A stretch of 64,000 nucleotides of DNA from an uncultured Pontibacter sp. (GTDB taxonomy: Bacteria; Bacteroidota; Bacteroidia; Cytophagales; Hymenobacteraceae). The stretch is taken from positions 62,001 to 126,000 of the forward strand of contig NZ_CANLZM010000011.1 in NCBI RefSeq assembly GCF_947495565.1, given 5' to 3'. Of the stretch, positions 8,459 through 17,385 are shown piece by piece. Within the stretch, counting starts at the first letter, position 1; each line of letters begins with the position of its first letter. A model generated the notes under the pieces. That model searched no databases. It was not told the DNA's origin and worked only from the letters and a program-made list of their open reading frames with translations. The position numbers and the translations under genes were made by a program.

Positions 8459-9127
8459 ATGTTTAAACGACTTACTTACGACATGAAAAATTTACTATCT
8501 CTACTGCTGGTTATGCTGATGTTTGTATCTGTGGCGAATGCGCAGCAGGATCCTCAGGCCTCAAAAATCCTGAACGCCATGAGCCAGAAGTATAGAAGCA
8601 TGAAAGCTTTTAAAGCTGATTTTGCGCAAACCCTAGAAAATCCTTCCGCTAAAGTAAAGGAAACCATGAACGGCAACATTACCGTAAGCGGCGACAAGTA
8701 TAGACTGGGCGTTAGCGGCCAGGAGATCATCAGCGATGGCAAGAACATGTACACTTTCCTGAAGGATGCCAACGAAGTAACTATTACTGAAGCCGATGAA
8801 GAGGCAGAGGCTATGGCACCAAGCAAGATCTTCGACATGTATAAAAAGGGCTACAAGTATGCGTATGCCGGCACAGAAACCCTGGGCGGCGTGAAGCACG
8901 ACGTAATCGAGCTTTCTCCTGAAGACCGTAAGAACCCGATCTACAAAGTACGCCTGTACATCAGCCAGAAAGACAAGACCCTGAAAAGCTGGAAAATGTT
9001 CCGAAATAACGGCAACCAGTACAGCTACACCATCAATAACTTTCAGGCAAACCCAACCCTCGCCTCCGATGCCTTTACCTTTAACAAGGCCAAGTATAAA
9101 GGCGTAACCGTGGTTGATTTAAGATAA
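8459..9127 (+). CDS. lolA: Outer-membrane lipoprotein carrier protein LolA
   Basis: Periplasmic chaperone that takes lipoproteins from LolCDE across the periplasm to the outer membrane. The 222 residues start with a signal peptide ending near VANAQQ. The LolA fold follows, with the family pattern SKILNAMSQKYRSMKAFKADFAQTLEN, GNITVSGDKYRL, EIISDGKNMYTFL and PSKIFDMYKKGY. The second ATG at 8483 (MKNLLSLL) would give a shorter, cleaner signal peptide and is an equally good start. The gene follows the ftsK stop by 1 bp and ends before a strong hairpin. Confidence 0.9.
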   Translation: MFKRLTYDMKNLLSLLLVMLMFVSVANAQQDPQASKILNAMSQKYRSMKAFKADFAQTLENPSAKVKETMNGNITVSGDKYRLGVSGQEIISDGKNMYTFLKDANEVTITEADEEAEAMAPSKIFDMYKKGYKYAYAGTETLGGVKHDVIELSPEDRKNPIYKVRLYISQKDKTLKSWKMFRNNGNQYSYTINNFQANPTLASDAFTFNKAKYKGVTVVDLR

Positions 9128-9146
9128 CATAACCTCTATGATATAG

Positions 9147-9178
9147 AAAAGGCTGCTCCGTGTGGGGCAGCCTTTTCT
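9147..9178 (+). terminator. Rho-independent terminator of ftsK-lolA
   Basis: Stem AAAAGGCTGCTCC (9147-9159) pairs with 9164-9176, one wobble, 4-nt loop, ending in a T-run. Confidence 0.85.
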
Positions 9179-9250
9179 GTTACAGACCCGTGTTAAAGCA
9201 TGCATCCCGTAAAATAGACTGCTAAAGTTTCCGGCTGTGCGCCAAATTCA

Positions 9251-9258
9251 TACTTTTG
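9251..9258 (+). promoter_or_regulatory. -7 box of pyrF promoter
   Basis: TACTTTTG matches TAnnTTTG, 24 nt upstream of the pyrF ATG. A TTTC at 9228-9231 is a weak -33 candidate with a 19-nt spacer. Confidence 0.6.
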
Positions 9259-9282
9259 TAGAAACCAAACAGCCCGCAAGCC

Positions 9283-10110
9283 ATGACAAGAGAGCAGCTT
9301 TTTGAGCAAATCCTAAAGAAAAAATCATACTTATGCATCGGCCTCGATACGGACCCGCAGAAACTGCCGCAGCACCTGCTGGAGTTTGAAGATCCGGTTT
9401 TCGAGTTCAACCGCCAGATAATTGAGGCAACCGCCGATTTGTGCGTGGCTTATAAGCCGAACATCGCTTTTTATGAGGCGCAGGGGCCGCAAGGTTGGGT
9501 AAGCCTGCAGCGCACGCTGGAAATTATTCCGAAGGAGATTTTTACGATTGCTGATGCCAAGCGCGGCGATATCGGGAACACTTCGGAGCTGTATGCGCGT
9601 GCCTTTTTCGAGAACATGACTTTTGACTCGGTTACCGTTGCCCCATACATGGGCGCCGACTCGGTGAAGCCTTTCCTGAAGCAGGATGGCAAGTGGGTTA
9701 TACTTTTGGCCCTGACCTCTAACGCTGGCAGCCAGGATTTCCAGATGCTGCGCCTGGAGGATGGCAACGAGGAATACCTGTTTGAGCAAGTGCTGCGAAC
9801 AAGCCAAGAGTGGGGCACAGCCGATAACATGATGTATGTAGTGGGTGCCACCCAGGCAGATTATGTGCAGCGCGTGCGCCGGGTAGCACCGGACAGCTTC
9901 CTGCTGGTGCCGGGTGTGGGTGCCCAGGGCGGCAACCTGGAAGAGATTTCGCGGAACGGCATGAACCGCCAGTGCGGCCTGCTGGTAAACTCTGCCCGCG
10001 CCATCATTTACGCCTCCTCTGGCTACGACTTTGCCGAACGCGCCCGCGAAGCTGCCTTCGTAGTACAGCGAGAGATGGAAGCGCTGCTTGAAGAGTTGGT
10101 GGTAGGGTAG
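9283..10110 (+). CDS. pyrF: Orotidine 5'-phosphate decarboxylase, type 2
   Basis: Decarboxylates OMP to UMP, the last step of pyrimidine synthesis. The 275 residues are the longer 'type 2' form. The catalytic D-x-K-x-x-D array is seen as [11 protein letters not shown] near residue 90. Other matches are [12 protein letters not shown] near the N-terminus, [16 protein letters not shown] and the phosphate-binding VPGVGAQGG. The ATG at 9283 follows a promoter by 24 nt. The gene is monocistronic; the following region changes to AT-rich composition. Confidence 0.97.
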   Translation: MTREQLFEQILKKKSYLCIGLDTDPQKLPQHLLEFEDPVFEFNRQIIEATADLCVAYKPNIAFYEAQGPQGWVSLQRTLEIIPKEIFTIADAKRGDIGNTSELYARAFFENMTFDSVTVAPYMGADSVKPFLKQDGKWVILLALTSNAGSQDFQMLRLEDGNEEYLFEQVLRTSQEWGTADNMMYVVGATQADYVQRVRRVAPDSFLLVPGVGAQGGNLEEISRNGMNRQCGLLVNSARAIIYASSGYDFAERAREAAFVVQREMEALLEELVVG

Positions 10111-10269
10111 GTTTAGCTTCGTAGAAGTATTATAGGTTCTATATATAGTGTATTCGTTAGTCTGATTCCGTTTAGCCGCCGTTTTTGGGCGTATATATGG
10201 ATTAGACATCCTTATATACAGTAGTTGGCTGTCATTTGTAGCTTATTCCTAATAAATTGATACCAAACT

Positions 10270-11121
10270 TTGATGATAGAAGGACTGTTCACTAAAGAGA
10301 TCTTCCATTTTACACAACCTATTGATTACTCGATTGCAGAGCAATTGCTACAGTTGCCTAAATTAAGAGTAATTCAGTTTCATGAAACTAAACCAGACGA
10401 AGTAACTTTAAATATTTTAAATGAAGTCGTTTTTAAAAAAAGGCAAGATATAACACTGAGAGTTTACGGTTATAAAGATAAATGGGCAGACATAAGTTTT
10501 TTGCATTTTCTTCCTAATGTTGAGAGGTTTAGCTGGAACACAGCTGTTTTTGGTTCGGTTGAGCCACTATACAAATTAAAGAAACTTGTTCATCTGGGTC
10601 TTGGGTTTCGACAACCGAAAAAGATTAGTTTAAAGTTTGGTTTAGATTTTAAAGATACTTTGGAAAGTATTGATCTTATAGGAGACTATAAAGATATTAC
10701 CACAACCGTTTCAGAGCTTAAAAATTTAAGAACAATCGGATTTACCTCAACAAAATTAAAGGGCTTCGATTTCTTACAAGACATTCCAATAGAATCATTT
10801 GCAAACTATGGGGGACGGGTAAAAGAATTTAAGTTCTTACAAAATATTCACTCACTTAGGAAATTGTTTATAAAGACAAATTCAAAAATCGATAGTATTG
10901 ATTTTATAGAACAATTACCCAATCTTGAAGAAATAAATCTCCAATATATTTCTAAAGTGGTAAGATTTCCAAAGTGCGATCATTTAGTAAATTTAAGACG
11001 ATTATACGCATTTCAATGTAATCGTCTCGAAGACATAAGTGAAGTAAAAAAGTTGAAAAATTGTGATATATATATTGTAGGAAATAGCCTTCCAAATCGA
11101 CACTATATCAAAAACATTTAG
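10270..11121 (+). CDS. Leucine-rich-repeat-like protein, AT-rich
   Basis: A 283-residue protein with no signal peptide or membrane helix. The second half shows irregular leucine-rich repeats of about 20-24 residues, e.g. LEEINLQYISKV, LVNLRRLYAFQC and LRKLFIKTNSK. Similar soluble LRR proteins act as protein-binding scaffolds, and some are immunity proteins, but no specific function can be assigned. Base composition is clearly lower in GC (a sampled 60-bp stretch is 33% against 53% in pyrF). Codon use includes many AAA, ATA and TTA. These differences suggest recent acquisition. No -7 box was seen. The start ATG at 10270 is followed by a second in-frame ATG. Confidence 0.75.
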   Translation: MMIEGLFTKEIFHFTQPIDYSIAEQLLQLPKLRVIQFHETKPDEVTLNILNEVVFKKRQDITLRVYGYKDKWADISFLHFLPNVERFSWNTAVFGSVEPLYKLKKLVHLGLGFRQPKKISLKFGLDFKDTLESIDLIGDYKDITTTVSELKNLRTIGFTSTKLKGFDFLQDIPIESFANYGGRVKEFKFLQNIHSLRKLFIKTNSKIDSIDFIEQLPNLEEINLQYISKVVRFPKCDHLVNLRRLYAFQCNRLEDISEVKKLKNCDIYIVGNSLPNRHYIKNI

Positions 11122-11251
11122 TAAAACTACAGCTAACCCTTTGCAGTTTAAACCCTTGCTGTGCTACGGGCTTCAGCTACACCACACCGTTACCACCAAT
11201 TTAAAAATGCGCTAAGAGAGCGCATGAACAAAGTATCTACAATTAGAAAAC

Positions 11252-11752
11252 GTGAACGATTCAACGAATATTTGTTTGGCTTGTGGGTGCTGCTGCGACG
11301 GTACCATGATTGGTTTTGTTGAGGTTGACTCTGATGAAGTTCCAAGATTAAGAGAGTTATTAGAGTTGGAGGAGGCAAACGAGAGGGGCTTCTTCATGCA
11401 ACCCTGCAAAAGGTTTTGCGATGGCTGTACCATTTACGAGCAAAGGCCCAAGAGATGTGCCAGCTTTCAATGCGGACTTTTAATAGCTGTCGAGCAGAAG
11501 GAGATAGCTTTCAACGCGGCTGTTGAAATAGTAAAGGTAGTCAAGCAAAAACGAATCGACATTGAAGAAAAGCTAGCAAAACTAGATTTAGAGCTGCAAT
11601 CTAAGTCGTTTTACTTTAAAATGGTCGAGTTGAAAAATCTGTTCAATAGAGCAACTCCTGAATCATCCTTATTGCAGGGCCATCAAGATTTAAAATCGGA
11701 TCTCGAGCAACTCGATCAATTGCTGTCAGAAAAATTTAATCTCTCTTTTTAA
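11252..11752 (+). CDS. YkgJ-family cysteine cluster protein
   Basis: A 166-residue soluble protein of the YkgJ/UPF0153 'zinc- or iron-chelating' family. The N-terminus has the closely packed cysteines CLACGCCCDG and a downstream set CKRFCDGCTIYEQRPKRCASFQC, together able to bind a metal or Fe-S cluster; the family function is unknown. After about residue 80 it is a charged helical tail. The GTG start at 11252 places the first cysteine at residue 8. It belongs to the same AT-richer patch as the LRR gene but is not obviously in its operon (130-bp gap). Confidence 0.8.
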   Translation: MNDSTNICLACGCCCDGTMIGFVEVDSDEVPRLRELLELEEANERGFFMQPCKRFCDGCTIYEQRPKRCASFQCGLLIAVEQKEIAFNAAVEIVKVVKQKRIDIEEKLAKLDLELQSKSFYFKMVELKNLFNRATPESSLLQGHQDLKSDLEQLDQLLSEKFNLSF

Positions 11753-11817
11753 TAAAACTTGCAAGAGAGCACCTTGGTAATCAGTTTAAGACAAAATAGT
11801 AGAAATAAAACAGCGCT

Positions 11818-12159
11818 ATGCCAGAAGAAATGAAGCAGTGCCCCAAATGCAGTTCGCCGTATGGCTATGCGATGGGCGACGAAACGTATGCCTGCCCGGA
11901 GTGCGGAAATGAGTGGAATGTTAATGAAGTTGAAGAGGAGGCAGGGGCAAAGGTACTGGACGCTAACGGGAACGTACTTCAGGATGGAGATGCTGTTGTT
12001 GTAATAAAGGACTTACCGGTAAAAGGCGCCCCGAAACCGGTAAAAGCAGGTACAAAAGTTAAAAATATCCGCTTAACGGACGGAGACCACAACATAGACT
12101 GCAAAATAGATGGCTTTGGCTCCATGGCACTTAAATCAGAGTTTGTGAGGAAGGCATAG
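11818..12159 (+). CDS. yjdM: PhnA/YjdM family zinc-ribbon protein
   Basis: A 113-residue protein with an N-terminal zinc ribbon ([10 protein letters not shown] and CPECGNEW, two CxxC pairs near residues 8-33) and a C-terminal beta domain ([26 protein letters not shown]). This matches the YjdM family, historically called PhnA. It is not the phosphonoacetate hydrolase, and its biochemical role is unresolved. Length matches E. coli YjdM (111). The ATG at 11818 is directly followed by the conserved ribbon. No operon partner is evident. Confidence 0.9.
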   Translation: MPEEMKQCPKCSSPYGYAMGDETYACPECGNEWNVNEVEEEAGAKVLDANGNVLQDGDAVVVIKDLPVKGAPKPVKAGTKVKNIRLTDGDHNIDCKIDGFGSMALKSEFVRKA

Positions 12160-12265
12160 CTCTCAAGCAAAATATTCAGAGCCATACTTTGAAATAAGTA
12201 AAAGTAACAACCCATGCTATGTGCGCCAGCCAATAGCCTGCTGCATACAGAAATTTAAATAATCA

Positions 12266-12730
12266 ATGACAAAAAACGATATACTACGCCGCATCCGCTA
12301 TACTTTTGATTACGGCGATAATAAAATGATAGACCTTTTTGGCTCCGGTGGCCAGCAGGTAACGCGTGCCGAGGTAAGCGACTGGCTTAAAAAAGAGGAT
12401 GACCCGGAGTATAAAGAGCTGGGCGATGAGCAACTGGCGGCTTTCCTGAACGGCTTCATCAACGAAAACCGTGGCAAAAAGGAAGGTCCGCAGCCCGAGC
12501 CGGAGAAAAAACTGAACAACAACATCATTCTGCGCAAGCTTAAAATCGCCCTCAACCTGAAGGACGAGGATATACTGGACATACTCGATTTAGTGGATTT
12601 CAGGCTGAGCAAGCATGAACTCAGTGCATTTTTCCGTAACCCAAGCCAGAGCCAGTACCGCCCGCTAAAAGACCAGATACTGCGTAACTTCCTGCATGGT
12701 ATGCAGCTAAAGTATCACGGCAAAAGCTAG
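12266..12730 (+). CDS. DUF1456 (YehS-like) protein
   Basis: A 154-residue protein composed of two copies of the DUF1456 domain: residues 1-70 (NDILRRIRYTFDYGDNKMIDLF) and 82-150 (NNIILRKLKIALNLKDEDILDIL), each followed by an 'SxxEvsxwLkk' helix. E. coli YehS belongs to this family; its role is unknown. It is highly charged and cytosolic. The ATG at 12266 is the only start before the first repeat. A possible terminator follows at 12755. Confidence 0.88.
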   Translation: MTKNDILRRIRYTFDYGDNKMIDLFGSGGQQVTRAEVSDWLKKEDDPEYKELGDEQLAAFLNGFINENRGKKEGPQPEPEKKLNNNIILRKLKIALNLKDEDILDILDLVDFRLSKHELSAFFRNPSQSQYRPLKDQILRNFLHGMQLKYHGKS

Positions 12731-12754
12731 AAGCAGCTTAGCCACGAACGATAT

Positions 12755-12784
12755 AGCGCCTGCTCCTTAATCCGGGCAGGCGCT
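12755..12784 (+). terminator. Weak hairpin terminator after DUF1456 gene
   Basis: A 9-bp GC-rich stem AGCGCCTGC (12755-12763) pairs perfectly with 12776-12784. The trailing U-tract is poor. Confidence 0.45.
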
Positions 12785-12842
12785 GTGGTTTACAGTTGAT
12801 TTTAAAGTATACTTTCCGCATCTTGAAGTATAAATCCGGCTC

Positions 12843-14126
12843 ATGAAAGAAGATTTCCTGCACTACATCTGGCAGCATCAGTATTTTGATAAAACAGCAC
12901 TTGCCACTACCGATGGCGAGCCGCTGCAGGTGCTGCGCGTAGGTTTCTACAACACCGATGCCGGCCCGGATTTTAAAGAAGCCATACTTAGGTTGGGCGA
13001 AGTAGAGTGGTCGGGGAGTGTGGAAGTGCACCTGAAAGCATCTGACTGGCACCGCCACCAGCACCAGCACGACCTGAAGTATGACCAGGTGGTGTTGCAT
13101 GTAGTATGGCAAGCCGACCAACCTGTGCTGCGAACAGATGGCTCCACGGTGCCAGTCGTTGAACTGCAGGGGCGCGTAGACCTGGGCATGATCCATACCT
13201 ATGAGCAGCTGCAGCAATCAAAAAACGAAATTCCCTGTGCGCCGTTTTGGCCAAGCGTTCCGGAAGTTAACAAGGCCCTAATGCTGGAGCGGGCACTGGT
13301 AGAGCGGCTGGAGGAGAAAGGGGAGGAGGTGCTGCAGGCATACCGCAGTTACGGCAATGATTGGGAACAGGCAACTTACCACACGTTGCTTCGCGGCTTC
13401 GGCTTTAAAATTAACCAGCCCGCTTTTGAGCAGCTGGCAAAATCGTTGCCGTTCCACGTGGTGCGCCGGCACCAACACAACCTGCCCCAACTGGAAGCGC
13501 TGCTTTTAGGGCAGGCAGGTTTTTTGGCCGATGCCGAAGATGCTTATGCGCAGCAGCTGCAGCGAGAGTATACTTTTTTGCAGCACAAGTATAAACTGCA
13601 GCCTATGCCCCGGCACCAGTGGAATTTTCTGCGCATGAGGCCAGCTAACTTTCCTACTGTGCGGCTGGCGCAATTGGCAGGGCTGCTGCACCAGCATCAA
13701 TCGCTTTTTACTAAATTGCAGGAGGCAGGTGCCGTTAAAAAGTATGAGCAGTTGTTTCAGGCGCCAGTTTCTGATTACTGGCTAAAGCACTACATGTTCG
13801 GCCGTGAGAGCAAGGGTATTTCCAGAGGTTTGGGCAAAAGCAGCGCGCAGAATTTGGTGATTAACGTAGCTGTGCCTATACTTGCCGCCTATGCCAGCCA
13901 CAACAGCGACCGCACCTTGCTGGATAAAGCCATAAATCTGCTGGAGCAGGTACGAGAGGCAAGCAACAAATACACGCGGCAGTACGAGGCACTTGGCTGG
14001 CAAGCTAATTCCGCTGCCGACAACCAGGCGGCGCTGGGGCTGTATAAACGCTACTGCCACCCCGTAAACTGCATGCGCTGCGCCATAGGCAACCAAATCA
14101 TGAAAAAGAATAAAGCTGCCCTGTGA
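12843..14126 (+). CDS. DUF2851 family protein
   Basis: A 427-residue cytosolic protein of the Bacteroidota family DUF2851. Recognisable features are the N-terminal EDFLHYIWQHQYFD, the conserved GPDFKEAILRLGEVEWSGSVEVHLKASDWHRHQH block (about 42-75), rich in His and acidic residues and suggestive of a nuclease-like or metal-binding core, and a C-terminal CHPVNCMRCAIG cysteine motif. The function is not established. The stop overlaps the GTG of the next gene by 4 bp (GTGA), so they are translationally coupled. Confidence 0.88.
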   Translation: MKEDFLHYIWQHQYFDKTALATTDGEPLQVLRVGFYNTDAGPDFKEAILRLGEVEWSGSVEVHLKASDWHRHQHQHDLKYDQVVLHVVWQADQPVLRTDGSTVPVVELQGRVDLGMIHTYEQLQQSKNEIPCAPFWPSVPEVNKALMLERALVERLEEKGEEVLQAYRSYGNDWEQATYHTLLRGFGFKINQPAFEQLAKSLPFHVVRRHQHNLPQLEALLLGQAGFLADAEDAYAQQLQREYTFLQHKYKLQPMPRHQWNFLRMRPANFPTVRLAQLAGLLHQHQSLFTKLQEAGAVKKYEQLFQAPVSDYWLKHYMFGRESKGISRGLGKSSAQNLVINVAVPILAAYASHNSDRTLLDKAINLLEQVREASNKYTRQYEALGWQANSAADNQAALGLYKRYCHPVNCMRCAIGNQIMKKNKAAL

Positions 14127-15421
14127 GTATCCTGCTCGTTTACCTGCTCAACGCACTCATACTCTCGGGCTTAGTGTACTGGATGTACCGGCAAAACTGG
14201 GCACGAACTATTCAGCCATATTTTACGCCGGCACTGGGGCTGAAGGTGCTGGCGGCGGTGGCGTTGGCCATTCTTTTTGCTAACGGGCTCATGCTCGGTG
14301 ATCGGTCTACTTACCATTTGGGAAGCATGAGGCTGTGGCAGTATGCGCAGGAGCAACCTATGGCTTACCTAAGGCTGCTGCTCTTCAACCAGTTTGCTAG
14401 CGAAGAGATAAAGGCTTCGCTGCCGTTTACAGATTGGGCTGATGTTTTGAACTCCTTCTTTTTTATTAAGCTCATCAGCATATTAAATTTTATTACAGCA
14501 GGCAATTACCTGATCAATAACCTTTACTTAGCGATTTATAGTTTCTGGGGCAGTGCCTACCTGGTGGCAGTGCTGGCCAGGCAGTACCCAAAGTATAAAT
14601 TAGCGGCAGCCATTGCCTTTCTTTTCTTCCCGACGGTGCTGGTTTGGAGCGTAGGCTTACTGAAAGACCCGCTGATGTACGGCAGCATGTGTTGGCTAAC
14701 GGGGGCTGCGTTGGCATTAGCGCATCGGCAAAAGCTGGCAGCCGGCAGTTATCTGTTGCTGCCTCTGCACCTATATTTTTTTGTTAAGATCAGGATGTTT
14801 TATGCTGCTTTGCTGCTGCCGCTTCTGCTGGTATACCTGCTGTTGCAACGGCTAAAGGCAAACTATACTGTACTGCGGCCTTTGCGGGCACAGTTGCTGT
14901 TTTACGGAGTAGTGGCCGCAGCGGCAATAGGTGTGGTCGCTTTTATTTTCAGAGATAAGCTGCTGGTTAATTACCTGCCGCTCTACATTCATAAAAGTTA
15001 CGTTGAGATGCTGCCGCGTGCCTTGGGCAAACCTCATGTAGCACTGGAAGGACTTCAACCGACGTTGCCAAGCCTGCTGCTGCACTACCCCAAGGCTATG
15101 TTAAGCTCTATTTACCGCCCCTTTATCGGAGAGTCCTGGAAGCCGTTGTATTTGGCAAGCGCCCTGGAAAATCTGCTGTTACTGTTCCTGACGGTTTTAA
15201 GTATGGCATCGGCATTCAGAAAAAAGGCAAGTATAAAGATAGAGCTGTTGCACGTAGTATTCTTGGTTTTTATACTTGTGATGGCGGGCGTAACGGGGCT
15301 CTCAACCCCAAACTTTGGCACCCTGAGCCGCTACCGCATCGTGTACCTGCCGTTTCTGGTATACCTGCTGCTGCAGAACGTATATGCGCAGCGCCTGCTG
15401 CAGCGTTTGCGGCTGCCGTAG
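14123..15421 (+). CDS. Polytopic membrane protein, unknown function
   Basis: A 432-residue protein with roughly ten hydrophobic segments. A periplasmic-looking loop after the second helix (about 60-110) precedes further helices, and short cytosolic loops contain KYKLAA and KDPLMYGS. The overall pattern resembles polysaccharide polymerases or GT-C glycosyltransferases, but no diagnostic motif is visible and I do not assign a function. The GTG start at 14123 overlaps the DUF2851 stop by 4 bp. Ile-Leu and Lys-Tyr pairs carry the AAGTATA/TATACTT word common in this genome, so it is not obviously foreign. Confidence 0.75.
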   Translation: MSILLVYLLNALILSGLVYWMYRQNWARTIQPYFTPALGLKVLAAVALAILFANGLMLGDRSTYHLGSMRLWQYAQEQPMAYLRLLLFNQFASEEIKASLPFTDWADVLNSFFFIKLISILNFITAGNYLINNLYLAIYSFWGSAYLVAVLARQYPKYKLAAAIAFLFFPTVLVWSVGLLKDPLMYGSMCWLTGAALALAHRQKLAAGSYLLLPLHLYFFVKIRMFYAALLLPLLLVYLLLQRLKANYTVLRPLRAQLLFYGVVAAAAIGVVAFIFRDKLLVNYLPLYIHKSYVEMLPRALGKPHVALEGLQPTLPSLLLHYPKAMLSSIYRPFIGESWKPLYLASALENLLLLFLTVLSMASAFRKKASIKIELLHVVFLVFILVMAGVTGLSTPNFGTLSRYRIVYLPFLVYLLLQNVYAQRLLQRLRLP

Positions 15422-15450
15422 CCATACTTTTAAACTCCCGCACTTCTTCG

Positions 15451-15458
15451 TAACTTTG
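15451..15458 (+). promoter_or_regulatory. -7 box of NeuD-like acetyltransferase promoter
   Basis: TAACTTTG matches TAnnTTTG, 22 nt upstream of the ATG at 15480. Confidence 0.55.
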
Positions 15459-15479
15459 CGCCTTATTTAAGATTGATTT

Positions 15480-16115
15480 ATGCAAAATCCTGTGATCATA
15501 CTAGGTGCCCAAAAGCTGGGTACCACCGCATTAGATATATTTAACAGTAACAGCGTTATCGTGTACTGCTTTCTGGATGATAACCAAAAGCTGCAGCAGG
15601 AAGAGGTGAACAACGTGGCGGTGATGAGCAATACCGAAGACAATGAGTTTCTGAAGCTGGTAGGTAAAACCTGCGACGTGTTTGTGGCGGTGGAGGATTC
15701 CGCGGCGCGCAAAGGCTTGATCAAAATGCTGAAGGATGAGCACAAAGTAGTGCCGGTAAACGCTATTCACCGTTTCAGTGCCGTGTCAGAGCATGCTTGG
15801 CTGGGCCATGGTAACCTGGTGGGTGCTGGTGCTATTATCAGCAACAACGCCAAGGTTGGCGATAACTGTATCATTAATGCAAGAGCGTTGGTAGATGCGA
15901 AGGCGGAGATTGGCAACGATGTAGAGATCGGCGCTGGCGCTATCATTAACTCAGAAGCTGTGGTGGAAGACGGAGCCTTTATCGGAACGGGCGCTGTTAT
16001 TGTGTCTGGTGTAAAGGTAGGGAAGAACGCCCGCGTTGGCGCCGGTTCTGTGGTAGTGGCCAATGTGCCTGCCAAAGCCACTGTTTTCGGAAATCCCGCT
16101 GCCGCAGTAAAGTAA
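15480..16115 (+). CDS. NeuD/PglD-like hexapeptide acetyltransferase
   Basis: A 211-residue two-domain protein. Residues 1-90 resemble the Rossmann-like sugar-binding domain of NeuD/PglD enzymes (VIILGAQKLGTTALDIF). Residues about 100-205 are a left-handed beta-helix of hexapeptide repeats ([IV]GxxxxI pattern: IGNDVEIGAGAII, VGKNARVGAGSVV) that binds acetyl-CoA. The C-terminus VFGNPAAAVK is typical. Family members acetylate sugar amines or sialic acids in surface glycan synthesis; here no glycan cluster surrounds the gene, so the substrate is open. The catalytic His expected in the family is plausibly in the EHAWLGHGN segment. Confidence 0.85.
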   Translation: MQNPVIILGAQKLGTTALDIFNSNSVIVYCFLDDNQKLQQEEVNNVAVMSNTEDNEFLKLVGKTCDVFVAVEDSAARKGLIKMLKDEHKVVPVNAIHRFSAVSEHAWLGHGNLVGAGAIISNNAKVGDNCIINARALVDAKAEIGNDVEIGAGAIINSEAVVEDGAFIGTGAVIVSGVKVGKNARVGAGSVVVANVPAKATVFGNPAAAVK

Positions 16116-16159
16116 ACTTTTATACTTGCCCCGGCTGTTACAAATCTGATAAAAGTCAT

Positions 16160-16189
16160 TTTGCGGCAGAACGGTAATTTATACTTTTG
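16160..16189 (+). promoter_or_regulatory. Promoter upstream of trhO
   Basis: TTTG at 16160-16163 (-33), an 18-nt spacer, and TACTTTTG at 16182-16189 (-7). The leader to trhO is about 165 nt and carries repeat words. Confidence 0.6.
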
Positions 16190-16201
16190 CAGTGAAATTT
16201 T

Positions 16202-16290
16202 GAGTAAGCGATTGATTGAATGAGCGAATATGAAAGATCAGACCTGATCCTATTTGTCCGCACTTATCCTGAAAATCCTGATTCAGACAA
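16202..16290 (+). repeat. Octamer-phased repeat plus AATCCTG element
   Basis: Units GAGTAAGC, GATTGATT, GAATGAGC and GAATATGA are contiguous from 16202 to 16233, each starting with G in 8-bp register. Then ATCCTGAAAATCCTGATTCAG (about 16267-16287) is a near copy of the element at 2773 and 49431. Confidence 0.7.
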
Positions 16291-16359
16291 TTAAACAATA
16301 TAACCATAGCTCCGAAGGAGCAAATAATTTATTTAACACTTAGCCGAAACTAAGCAGTT

Positions 16360-17328
16360 ATGAACAAACCATACAGCATACTACTGTACTATTGCTACGC
16401 GCCGATCGAAGACCCGGAGGCGTATCGTGAGCAACACCACTTACTTTGCCTGGAGCTTAACCTGCTCGGCCGTATCATTGTATCCAAGGAAGGCCTAAAT
16501 GGCACCGTTTCCGGTCTGAAAGAAGACTGCGAACAGTACATGGCCACTATGCATGCCGATCCGCGTTTCGCTAAAACCGACTTTAAGGTAGATACCTCGG
16601 ATGCTCATGCTTTTACCAAACTGCATGTGCGTACGAAGTCCGAAATCGTGCATTCAGGATTGCTGCACATCGACCCGAACGCGCGCACAGGCAAGCACCT
16701 GGAGCCGAAGGAGTTTAAGGCGATGAAGGACCGCGACGATGTGGTGGTACTCGATGTGCGCTCAGATTACGAGCACAGCGTAGGCCGTTTCAAAAATGCG
16801 GTTACCCTGGACATCGAGAACTTCCGTGAGTTTCCGGAGAAGGTAAATGAGCTGAAGGAAAAGTATAAAGACAAGAAGATCCTGACCTACTGCACCGGCG
16901 GCATTAAGTGCGAGAAGGCAAGCGCCTTTTTGCTGGAGCAGGGTTTCGAGGATGTATACCAGCTGCACGGCGGTATCATAAAGTATGGCATGGAGGCAGG
17001 CGGTGAGGATTTTGAGGGCAAATGCTACGTGTTCGATAACCGCGTGGCCGTTGACGTGAACAAGGTGAACCCAACTGTTGTTTCGGAATGCCATGTATGC
17101 CGCACTAAAAGCGACCGCATGGTGAACTGCGCTAACCCGGTTTGTAACCTGCACGTGTCCATCTGCGAAGCCTGTGGCTGGGAAATGGAAGGCGCCTGCT
17201 CTACCGAGTGCAAAGAACACCCGGAAAAACGCCCTTACGACGGCACCGGCTATTACCAGAAAGAGCTGAACGGCTATAATCCGCTTAAAGGGTTTAACCG
17301 CAGAAAGAAAACTGACGTACAAGTATAA
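16360..17328 (+). CDS. trhO: tRNA uridine(34) hydroxylase TrhO (rhodanese family)
   Basis: Oxygen-dependent enzyme that hydroxylates U34 in the wobble position of certain tRNAs toward ho5U. The 322 residues contain the N-terminal acylphosphatase-like UPF0176 domain (YYCYAPIEDPEAYR, GRIIVSKEGLNGTVSG), the rhodanese domain (about 125-222) with active-site loop YCTGGIKCEKAS (Cys near 178), and a Cys-rich C-terminus (CHVCRTKSDRMVNCANPVCN, then CEACGWEMEGACSTEC) likely to bind zinc. Length and domain order match E. coli YceA/TrhO. Its promoter lies upstream of repeats. It ends at a good terminator. Confidence 0.95.
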   Translation: MNKPYSILLYYCYAPIEDPEAYREQHHLLCLELNLLGRIIVSKEGLNGTVSGLKEDCEQYMATMHADPRFAKTDFKVDTSDAHAFTKLHVRTKSEIVHSGLLHIDPNARTGKHLEPKEFKAMKDRDDVVVLDVRSDYEHSVGRFKNAVTLDIENFREFPEKVNELKEKYKDKKILTYCTGGIKCEKASAFLLEQGFEDVYQLHGGIIKYGMEAGGEDFEGKCYVFDNRVAVDVNKVNPTVVSECHVCRTKSDRMVNCANPVCNLHVSICEACGWEMEGACSTECKEHPEKRPYDGTGYYQKELNGYNPLKGFNRRKKTDVQV

Positions 17329-17346
17329 GTATTCTCTAAAACTCAG

Positions 17347-17385
17347 AAAAGCGTGCGCTCACAAGCCACGCTTTTCTTGTTTTTA
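17347..17385 (+). terminator. Terminator of trhO
   Basis: AAAAGCGTG (17347-17355) pairs with CACGCTTTT (17367-17375), followed by CTTGTTTTT. Confidence 0.8.
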
